Source: Microbulbifer sp. SAOS-129_SWC (lineage in GTDB: Bacteria > Pseudomonadota > Gammaproteobacteria > Pseudomonadales > Cellvibrionaceae). From it: a stretch of DNA of 64,000 nt. The stretch lies in the NCBI RefSeq assembly GCF_039696035.1, contig NZ_CP155567.1, positions 4,149,001-4,213,000 on the forward strand, read 5' to 3'. A model generated the notes under the pieces. The model was not told where the DNA came from, made no database searches, and saw only the letters and a program-made list of their open reading frames with translations. A program made the translations under genes and the position numbers. Of this stretch, positions 7,866 through 14,613 are shown one piece after another. The first letter of the stretch is position 1. Every line of letters begins with the position of its first letter.

Positions 7866-8558
7866 TCAGAACTGGTAACCAACGGTCATGGAGAAAATAT
7901 CGGGATCTGCATCGATGCTGATGGAGCGGGTCACCTTGCCGATCTGCGGGGTGTCGGTGGTGACTTCGATATCGCTGGTTACCCAGTAGTGGGAGTAAGC
8001 CAGGTCTACAGACCAGTTTTCATTCATCGCGTAGCTGGCGCCGAGCTTGACCACAGGGCCGATATTGTCGTCGATGCTGCCCGTGCTCGCACCGCCAAAC
8101 GCCTGTTCGTAGTTCTCGTAAATTTTTACGTCGTTAAACTTGGTGTAGTTAACGCCGGCACCAACGTAGGCACTCAGTTTATCGGCCAGGTCAAAGTGAT
8201 ACAGGCCCAATACCGCCGGGGTCAGAACACTGGTCTCACCCACATTGCCGAGGGCCGCAGCAGTGCCGCCTGCAGTGAGTTTTACGGTGGGGGGCACGCC
8301 CGCTGCAAGCTGGATGGACCAGTCATCGGTGACGAAGTAATCGTATTCCAGCAGGGCGACATTGCTATCTTCGGCCGATGCGGTAATACCGGCCGGCGTC
8401 AGGGGCAGGCCAGTGCTGTCTTTCAGTTCTGTGGAATCATTGTTGTAGCTTACAGACGCGGCACCAAATTTGATCAGTTGGCTGCCTGCTTCTCCGGCAA
8501 AGGTGGAAGCGCTGCACACGGCTGCAAACAGAGCGATTGCGCTGGACAATGTTTTCAT
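7866..8558 (-). CDS. ompW: OmpW-family outer-membrane protein
   Basis: A 230-residue protein with a Sec signal peptide (MKTLSSAIALFAAVCSASTFA, cleavage after AFA-like STFAG) and an eight-strand beta-barrel pattern ending in the aromatic residue F (SMTVGYQF). Family features are TPAVLGLYHFDLADKLSAYVGAGVNYTKF and NENWSVDLAYSHYWVTSD. OmpW proteins are small outer-membrane channels linked to uptake of hydrophobic molecules and to stress. Here the loop between strands 1 and 2 has an extra stretch (YNNDSTELKDSTGLPL). AGAGAGAATAAGT precedes the ATG. It is divergent from the AraC regulator, which might control it, but no operator was identified. Confidence 0.9.
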   Translation of the reverse strand: MKTLSSAIALFAAVCSASTFAGEAGSQLIKFGAASVSYNNDSTELKDSTGLPLTPAGITASAEDSNVALLEYDYFVTDDWSIQLAAGVPPTVKLTAGGTAAALGNVGETSVLTPAVLGLYHFDLADKLSAYVGAGVNYTKFNDVKIYENYEQAFGGASTGSIDDNIGPVVKLGASYAMNENWSVDLAYSHYWVTSDIEVTTDTPQIGKVTRSISIDADPDIFSMTVGYQF

Positions 8559-8800
8559 ACTTATTCTCTCTCGTGGCTACTGTTATTATTTACGCTCTGT
8601 CCAGGTAAAACCCGTCGGTCAGCCAACCGCAAGCAGCCGGGGAAATCCGCCCCGCAAACCTGTTTTGAGCGCCGGCACAAGAAACCACGGGCCAGCGAGT
8701 CACTTAAGGTTTTTTGGGGACACGGGAGTGTCCATTTCTGCCAAAAGTTGATTTAATCGCCAGCTCACAAAGCACCCAACCGGGGACAGCCTGCAAAATC

Positions 8801-9835
8801 ATGGAACTTTTCTCTTACTTCGATCCAGACAGAGAGAGGCAGTGTTACAGACTCCAGAGCAGCGTCCGCCTGATATCCACAGTGGCGGAACTCGGCGTCC
8901 CGCTCAGGCAGATACTGGAGGGCAGCGGCATCCCGGAACGGCAGCTGAAAAATCCGGAGGCACGCACATCGTTCAATCAGCTGGAAATCATCTTCCGCAA
9001 CGCCCTGCGCCTCTCGCCGCGGCCGGATATTGGCCTGCTGGCCGCCGGTAAGGCGCACTTTTCAGACTTCGGGATCATTGGCTTCGCACTGATCAGTGCG
9101 CGCACCCTGGCGGACGCGTTTGAGCTGGGGCTGCGCTATATCCGCCTGACCGGCCCGGCACTGGATAAGACCATTACCGTGGAAGACCACATCGGGCGTG
9201 TGGCGGGAAGCCGGTTTCAGGTTTCGCCGGAACTGTTGCCGATCTACTCGGAGTACTGGCTGGGAACCATGGCCACCCTGTGTGGAAACATACTGAAGCG
9301 GCCGCTCAACAATTTCTGCCTGCACCTGCCCTATCCGGACACTGGCTACGGCGACAGCTATCGCCTGCTGTTCAATTGCGAGGTTGTTTTTGACTCACCG
9401 GTACTGCAATTGGAATTCGATGCCTCCAGCATTCACGATCGAGTGCCCTGCGCCAGCGCATCGGTATTGCGAAAATGTTTGCATTCCTGCGAGTCAATCT
9501 TGGCGGCGCTGGAGAACGATGCTGATATCGTGCACCAGGTAAAGTCATTGCTGATTGAAAACCCCGGTCACTTCCCGGGTGCCGTTCAGGTCGCGAAAGA
9601 GCTGGGATTATCCGTGCGCTCCCTGGCGCGCAAGCTGGGCGAGTGCGGGCACAGTTTCCAGTCCATTTTGAACGACACCCGCAGGAATATGTCGGTGGAT
9701 TACCTGCAGCAGACATCGATGAGCGTGTCCGATATCGCGATGCAGCTCGGTTTTTCCGATGCGTCGAGCTTTCGCAAGGCATTCAAGAAATGGACGGGAA
9801 CCACACCGGCAACTTTTCGCCCGGCATTCGCCTGA
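8801..9835 (+). CDS. AraC-family transcriptional regulator (OruR/ArgR-like N-terminal domain)
   Basis: A 344-residue protein starting MELFSYFDPDRERQCYRLQ. Residues 1-210 resemble the Arabinose_bd ligand-sensing domain (GIPERQLKNPEARTSFNQLEIIFRNAL; HFSDFGIIGFALISARTLADAFELGLRYIRLT). The last ~85 residues are a double helix-turn-helix AraC domain (AVQVAKELGLSVRSLARKLGECGHSFQSIL ... SVSDIAMQLGFSDASSFRKAFKKWTGTTPATFR). It is presumably a cytoplasmic activator responding to a small metabolite. The open frame begins earlier, but the domain starts at this ATG. The divergent OmpW gene and the convergent ABC exporter are possible targets. Confidence 0.9.
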   Translation: MELFSYFDPDRERQCYRLQSSVRLISTVAELGVPLRQILEGSGIPERQLKNPEARTSFNQLEIIFRNALRLSPRPDIGLLAAGKAHFSDFGIIGFALISARTLADAFELGLRYIRLTGPALDKTITVEDHIGRVAGSRFQVSPELLPIYSEYWLGTMATLCGNILKRPLNNFCLHLPYPDTGYGDSYRLLFNCEVVFDSPVLQLEFDASSIHDRVPCASASVLRKCLHSCESILAALENDADIVHQVKSLLIENPGHFPGAVQVAKELGLSVRSLARKLGECGHSFQSILNDTRRNMSVDYLQQTSMSVSDIAMQLGFSDASSFRKAFKKWTGTTPATFRPAFA

Positions 9836-9862
9836 TTTCCCGCGCAGGCGGCGCCGGGCCGA

Positions 9863-11701
9863 TCAGGAGCGCCGGTGCTCCTGACTGTCCAGATCCTGGA
9901 ACTGCAATTCCGCCAGTCGTTTATACAGCGGCGAGGCCTGTATCAGCTCTGCGTGCGTACCCTGCGCAACCACCTGCCCCTGATCCAGCACGGCGATATT
10001 GTCCGCGTGCAGAATCGTCGCCAGCCGGTGGGCGATGATGATGGTGGTGCGGCCCTGCATCAGCGCCTGTAGCGCCTGCTGCACGTGGTATTCGCTCTCG
10101 GCATCCAGCGCGCTGGTGGCTTCGTCCAGCAGCAGGATTTTCGGATCCTTGAGGATGGCGCGGGCGATGGCGATGCGCTGTTTCTGCCCGCCGGACAGCC
10201 GCGTGCCCTGCTCGCCCAGGTGGCTGTTGTAGCCGCCCGGCAGCTGCTGGATAAATTCGTGCGCGTGGGCGGCTTTGGCCGCGGCGATGACTTCGGCATC
10301 GCTGGCGTCGGGCCGGCCATAGCGGATGTTGTACCAGACATCGGCGGTAAACAGCGCCGGTTGCTGTGGCACCACGGCGATCTGGCGGCGCAGGGCGCCG
10401 GTATCCATTGCACGGATATCCACACCGTCGAGCGTGATGCGCCCGCCCAGCGGATCGTAAAAACGCTGCAGCAGTTCCAGCAGGGTGGACTTGCCCGCGC
10501 CGGACGGGCCCACCAGTGCCAGGCTCCTGCCGGCGGCCACATCCAGGCTCAGCTGGCGCACCGCGGGCTGGTCGGGGCGTGACGGGTAACTGAAGTCCAC
10601 CGCCTCGAAGGCGACCTGGCCGCGGCTTTTCTCTTCTTCACCAGTTTCATCGCCGGCACCGCTGCCGACCGGGATTTCCGGCTCCACGCCGAGCAGATCC
10701 ATCAGGCGCTCGGTGGCGCCGGTGGCGCGCTGCAGTTCGCCGTACACCTCGGAGATGGTGGCCACCGCAGAGCCCATCATAAACGCGTAAAACACGAACG
10801 CGGCGAGGTCGCCGCTGCTCATGCGCCCGGCGATCATGTCATTGCCGCCCACCCACAACAGGCAGCCCACGGCGGCGAACATCAGCATGATCACCACCGC
10901 CACCAGCAGCGAGCGCTGGCGCACGCGGCGCTTGGCCACGTCAAACGCGGTTTCCACTTCGCGGGCGAAGGCCCGCTGCTCATCGTGCTCACGGGTGTAG
11001 CTCTGCACGGTTTTGATGTGCTGGATAATCTCGCCGGCGTAACTGCCCACATCGGCGATCGAGTCCTGGCTGGCCTTGGACAGTTTGCGCACGCGGCGGC
11101 CGTAGAGCACGATCGGCAGCAACACCAGCGGCACGCCCACCAACACCATCAGGCTCAGTTTGAGATTGGTAAACAGCAGCAGCACCAGCGCGCCGATAAA
11201 CATCAGCGAACTGCGCAGCGCCATGGAAAAGGAGGTGCCGATAATATGTTGCAGCAGCGTGGTGTCGGTGGTGAGGCGCGACATGATCTCGCCGCTGCGG
11301 TTGGTCTCGAAATAGCTGGGGTGCAGCGTCACGATATGATCGAACACGGCCTTGCGCAGGTCGGCCACCACGCGCTCTCCCAGCCACGACACCAGGTAGT
11401 GGCGCGCATAGGTGCCGAACGCCATCAGTACTGCCAGGCCCAGCAGCACCAGCACCGCGTGGGCCAGGGCTGCGCTGGAATCGCCGGTCAGGCCGTTGTC
11501 CACCAGCAGGCGCACCCCCTGGCCAATGGACAGGGTAATCCCCGCGGTAAACACCAGTGCGATGCCGGCAGCCACCAGGGTTTTGCGGTAAGGCCGCACA
11601 AACTGCCACAGCGCCGCCAGCATCTGGCGGGCGGTCATGCTGGTTTGCGGTGGCGCGGTTTCCGCTGCGGCGCGGGCGGTGGATTCGGCGGCATTCGACA
11701 T
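9863..11701 (-). CDS. ABC transporter, fused permease/ATPase exporter (MsbA-like)
   Basis: A 612-residue half-transporter. Residues ~30-330 form a six-helix type I exporter domain (FVRPYRKTLVAAGIALVF... SYFETNRSGEIMSRLTTDTTLLQHIIGTSFSMALRS). Residues ~365-605 form the nucleotide-binding domain with Walker A GPSGAGKST, Q-loop VPQQPALF, signature LSGGQKQRIAIARA, Walker B ILLLDEATSALD and the switch histidine IIAHRLAT. It functions as an inner-membrane homodimer exporting lipid, peptide or drug; the substrate cannot be deduced. It is a single gene, with no adaptor or outer-membrane partner next to it. No strong ribosome site is seen before the ATG at 11701; MTARQM 21 residues downstream is an alternative start. 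Confidence 0.92.
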   Translation of the reverse strand: MSNAAESTARAAAETAPPQTSMTARQMLAALWQFVRPYRKTLVAAGIALVFTAGITLSIGQGVRLLVDNGLTGDSSAALAHAVLVLLGLAVLMAFGTYARHYLVSWLGERVVADLRKAVFDHIVTLHPSYFETNRSGEIMSRLTTDTTLLQHIIGTSFSMALRSSLMFIGALVLLLFTNLKLSLMVLVGVPLVLLPIVLYGRRVRKLSKASQDSIADVGSYAGEIIQHIKTVQSYTREHDEQRAFAREVETAFDVAKRRVRQRSLLVAVVIMLMFAAVGCLLWVGGNDMIAGRMSSGDLAAFVFYAFMMGSAVATISEVYGELQRATGATERLMDLLGVEPEIPVGSGAGDETGEEEKSRGQVAFEAVDFSYPSRPDQPAVRQLSLDVAAGRSLALVGPSGAGKSTLLELLQRFYDPLGGRITLDGVDIRAMDTGALRRQIAVVPQQPALFTADVWYNIRYGRPDASDAEVIAAAKAAHAHEFIQQLPGGYNSHLGEQGTRLSGGQKQRIAIARAILKDPKILLLDEATSALDAESEYHVQQALQALMQGRTTIIIAHRLATILHADNIAVLDQGQVVAQGTHAELIQASPLYKRLAELQFQDLDSQEHRRS

Positions 11702-11883
11702 AAACGTCTACTTATTAATACAGGCGGGTAAGAATATATGGGGGCAGGCGCGTGTTTTGACAAGCGTGCCCCCTGCTGCATGACCGCGCCAGCGTTGCGG
11801 TGGATCGCCGGCCCGGTATGCCCGTACAATCGCGCCCTTCCATCGATGATGCCGGCGAGCGCCCGGCCAGGTAATCCGCCAAG

Positions 11884-12126
11884 ATGTCTGATTCGCAACC
11901 CAACAATCCGCTGCACGGTATTACCCTGGCCACCATCGTCGAGGAGCTGGAAGCGCGCTACGGCTGGGACGGGCTGGCGCAGCGGATCGACATCAACTGT
12001 TTCAAGAGCAACCCGTCGCTGAAATCCAGCCTCAAGTTTCTGCGCAAGACGCCGTGGGCGCGCAGCAAGGTGGAGGCGCTGTACATCGCCACCTTCCGCA
12101 AGCCCAACCCCTGGGGTGAGCACTGA
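11884..12126 (+). CDS. VF530-family small DNA-binding-like protein
   Basis: An 80-residue basic protein, [40 protein letters not shown], matching the VF530 (DUF2132) family over its full length. Family features are NPLHGxTLxxIVEELExxYGW, the [22 protein letters not shown] motif, and the conserved VExLY helix. Structures of the family show a helical fold related to HMG/SAP-like nucleic-acid binders, and the biological role is unknown. It is a short stand-alone gene divergent from the ABC exporter, with CCGCCAAG before the ATG. Confidence 0.88.
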   Translation: MSDSQPNNPLHGITLATIVEELEARYGWDGLAQRIDINCFKSNPSLKSSLKFLRKTPWARSKVEALYIATFRKPNPWGEH

Positions 12127-12234
12127 GCGGCCACCTCCCTACCCGCCAAAGCCGCCGGGCCCCGATCCCGCCCGCCCAACTGAACAAATTTTGACCAATT
12201 TATTCAAAAGCCGGCTCCGCGACGAAAAGAGCGC

Positions 12235-12262
12235 TTGAGGAATCCGCAGCCGCACCTATAAT
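12235..12262 (+). promoter_or_regulatory. Sigma-70 promoter of the cupredoxin/FTR1 operon
   Basis: TTGAGG (12235-12240) and a perfect TATAAT (12257-12262) are separated by 16 bp, 35 bp before the cupredoxin ATG. No convincing Fur box could be recognised next to it. Confidence 0.65.
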
Positions 12263-12297
12263 GCGAAGCGTTCTTATTTAGATTGGGGTTGGATATA

Positions 12298-12630
12298 ATG
12301 CTACGCAGACTGATGACTGCTTCGATCCTGGTCCTCGCGGCTGCGGCCTCGAGCGCCATGGCAGAGGTAAAAGAGTTCAAGATCGTGATCAAGGACCACG
12401 TGTTTGCACCCGCCAAGCTGGTGGTGCCTGCCGGGCAGAAAGTAAAGCTGCTGCTGGTCAATCAGGACCCCACCCCGGAAGAGTTTGAAAGCTACGACCT
12501 GTACCGCGAAAAAATTGTGGCCGGTAACAGCCAGGTAGTGATTTTCCTCGACCCGATGGATCCGGGTGAATACAGCTACTTCGGCGAATTTCACGAAGCC
12601 ACCGCCCAGGGCAAAATCGTCGCCCAATAA
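12298..12630 (+). CDS. Periplasmic cupredoxin-like protein of an FTR1 iron-uptake locus
   Basis: A 110-residue exported protein with signal peptide MLRRLMTASILVLAAAASSAMA followed by a single cupredoxin-fold domain (EVKEFKIVIKDHVFAPAKLVVPAGQKVKLLLVNQDPTPEEFESYDLYREKIV ... PGEYSYFGEFHE). It resembles the N-terminal cupredoxin domain of EfeO. A full type-1 copper ligand set (His, Cys, His, Met) is not visible, so metal binding would be atypical, perhaps through D/E and H residues. Such proteins hand iron or copper to the neighbouring permease. It is 18 bp upstream of the FTR1 gene and shares its promoter. The ATG at 12298 is chosen over an in-frame TTG 15 bases upstream. Confidence 0.82.
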   Translation: MLRRLMTASILVLAAAASSAMAEVKEFKIVIKDHVFAPAKLVVPAGQKVKLLLVNQDPTPEEFESYDLYREKIVAGNSQVVIFLDPMDPGEYSYFGEFHEATAQGKIVAQ

Positions 12631-12648
12631 CCTCCCGACAGGTAAGCC

Positions 12649-13461
12649 ATGTTCAGTTCAGCCATTATCGTTTTCCGCGAAGTGCTCGAGGCCGCGCTGG
12701 TCATCACCATTGTGCTGGCCGCCACCCAGGGGGTGCTGAAACGGCACCTGTGGATTTCCGGTGGCGTGCTCGGAGGCCTGGCCGGTGCGGTGCTGATCGC
12801 CAACATCGCCGAGCAGATCTCCATGGCCTTCGAGGGCAGGGGCCAGGAACTGTTCAATGCGGCAGTGCTGTTTACTGCGGTGGCAATGCTGGCGTGGCAC
12901 AACATGTGGATGTCCCGCCACGCCAAGACCCTGGTTGCCCACCTGAAGCGGGTGGGCAGCAGTGTCTCGAGCGGCGAGCTGCCGATGTATTTCCTGTCCA
13001 CCGCGGTGGGGCTGGCAGTTCTGCGCGAGGGCTCGGAAGTGGTGCTGTTCATGCACGGTATTGCCGCCGGTGGAAGCGACAGTGGTTCCCTGTTGACCGG
13101 CGGGATGCTGGGGCTGGCCGCGGGCTGCGCCCTGGGCGCGCTGCTGTATTTCGGCCTGCTGCGGATTCCGCCCGGTCAGCTGTTCCGCATTACCGGCTGG
13201 CTGATCCTGTTCCTGGCAGCGGGCATGGCCGCCAGCGCCGCGGGCTACTTGATGCAGGCCGGCGTGATCGCGGGCGGCAAACCGCTCTGGAACAGCTCGG
13301 GCCTGCTCTCGCAGCATTCCGTGGCCGGGCAGATGCTGCATGTTCTGATCGGCTACCAGGATCGTCCGACGGCGGTACATCTCAGCTTCTACCTGGCGAC
13401 CCTGCTGCTGATCGGAACCGGTATGCAGCTATCGAAAAAGAAACAGCCGGCTCAGGCCTGA
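12649..13461 (+). CDS. FTR1-family high-affinity iron permease
   Basis: A 270-residue polytopic membrane protein with seven hydrophobic segments. The two iron-binding REXXE motifs are present: R10-E-V-L-E14 in helix 1 and R126-E-G-S-E130 in helix 4. This is the EfeU/Ftr1 family, which moves iron across the cytoplasmic membrane, usually with a periplasmic oxidising or binding partner. Here that partner is the cupredoxin protein immediately upstream, and there is no EfeB peroxidase. GGTAAGCC precedes the ATG. The next gene, an outer-membrane barrel-like protein, starts 50 bp later and is probably in the same transcript. Confidence 0.92.
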   Translation: MFSSAIIVFREVLEAALVITIVLAATQGVLKRHLWISGGVLGGLAGAVLIANIAEQISMAFEGRGQELFNAAVLFTAVAMLAWHNMWMSRHAKTLVAHLKRVGSSVSSGELPMYFLSTAVGLAVLREGSEVVLFMHGIAAGGSDSGSLLTGGMLGLAAGCALGALLYFGLLRIPPGQLFRITGWLILFLAAGMAASAAGYLMQAGVIAGGKPLWNSSGLLSQHSVAGQMLHVLIGYQDRPTAVHLSFYLATLLLIGTGMQLSKKKQPAQA

Positions 13462-13511
13462 GCCGGGCTTCCCCCAATAATTTAACGTCTACTTTTACGG
13501 ACCAGTCTTTG

Positions 13512-14204
13512 ATGAATACTCGCAGATTTTTTCCCGTGGCCGCGCTCACCATGGCGCTGTCTTCCGCTCCAGCCTTTGCCGGCGTCGACAAGGTATACAG
13601 CCCACAGGTTGAACCGGGTGAGCTGGAACTGGAAATGCGCGGTGTCCATGGACTCAACTCTTCCGATGCGCACGAAGTCAATTTCGGCCTCGGTTACGGC
13701 GTTACCCAGAACTGGTTTGTCGAGGGGTACCTGATCGGGGAGAAGGAAGATGGCAACTTCAAAATTGAAGAAGCCGAAATCGAAAGCAAGTTCCAGCTGA
13801 GCCAAGCGGGCGAATACTGGGCCGACTTCGGTGCACTGGTCGAACTGGAAAAGAAACTCGAGGACGACGCCTGGGAAGTCAAGGCGGGCCCGATCATTCA
13901 AAAACGTATGGGCAAGTTCGTGGCCACCGCCAACCTCCTGCTCGAGCAGCAGTTTGGCAACGACAAGACCGAAGATGAACTCGAGTCGCTGGGCTCATTC
14001 CAGCTACGCTACCGGATGGGCCCGAGCCTGGAGCCGGCAGTAGAGTACTACGTGGATGAATACACCCAGGCGGCCGGCCCGGTACTGCTGGGTAACAACC
14101 GCTTCGGTAACAGCAAGATGAAATGGGAACTGGGTGTGATGTTCGCCCTGAACGACGACACCGAAGATGCCACCCTGCGCTGGCAGGCAGAGTTCGAGTT
14201 CTGA
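13512..14204 (+). CDS. Predicted outer-membrane beta-barrel protein of the FTR1 operon
   Basis: A 230-residue protein with signal peptide MNTRRFFPVAALTMALSSAPAFA, followed by alternating hydrophobic/polar strands (GELELEMRGVHGL, HEVNFGLGYGVTQNWFVEGYLIGEKE, GEYWADFGALVELEKKL). It ends in F (WQAEFEF), as outer-membrane barrels do. It has many acidic residues in predicted loops, which could favour cation binding (inference). No named family was recognised with certainty. Its place directly after the cupredoxin and FTR1 genes suggests an outer-membrane route or receptor for iron in that system. The ATG at 13512 is fixed by the signal peptide. A terminator with a TTCG loop follows. Confidence 0.75.
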   Translation: MNTRRFFPVAALTMALSSAPAFAGVDKVYSPQVEPGELELEMRGVHGLNSSDAHEVNFGLGYGVTQNWFVEGYLIGEKEDGNFKIEEAEIESKFQLSQAGEYWADFGALVELEKKLEDDAWEVKAGPIIQKRMGKFVATANLLLEQQFGNDKTEDELESLGSFQLRYRMGPSLEPAVEYYVDEYTQAAGPVLLGNNRFGNSKMKWELGVMFALNDDTEDATLRWQAEFEF

Positions 14205-14250
14205 GCCCAAACTGCCCACTGCATGCCGCTGACCTGCGGCCATCCCCACA

Positions 14251-14276
14251 AAAGCCGCTTTCGAGCGGCTTTTTTA
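14251..14276 (+). terminator. Intrinsic terminator after the FTR1 operon
   Basis: The stem AGCCGCT/AGCGGCT (14253-14259 with 14264-14270) closes a TTCG tetraloop and is followed by a T run, typical of a strong rho-independent terminator. Confidence 0.88.
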
Positions 14277-14613
14277 TTGACCCGGTTCACGCGCTGCAGC
14301 CCGCTAGGCCGCGCTCCCGATCACCCCACCGTCGCGCTTTCAATGAATTTTGCGCCACGGTGCCACTGCCGGGCTGCGATGCCGCGGCCACCCACGGCTG
14401 CATCAACACCTCCCCAGCTCAATCACCGTGCGATGAATTTGATCGATATCGCAAAGCGGTTGCCGACCTGTCGCCAGAATAGGCCAAAAGATTCTCAATA
14501 CCTGCCAGTTACCCTCTCGCTATGCGTCGATGCCGCATAATGCTCGCCCCCGATTCCGAATAGCCATCCGGCACCTGAATAACCGGACGTGTAGATCACC
14601 AACAAGGACAACA
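14277..14613. other. Non-coding stretch before the ImpA-like peptidase
   Basis: About 340 bases after the terminator contain no convincing gene on either strand. Short open frames here lack ribosome sites and family resemblance. The promoter of the peptidase gene must lie here, but no clear -35/-10 pair was recognised. Confidence 0.5.
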
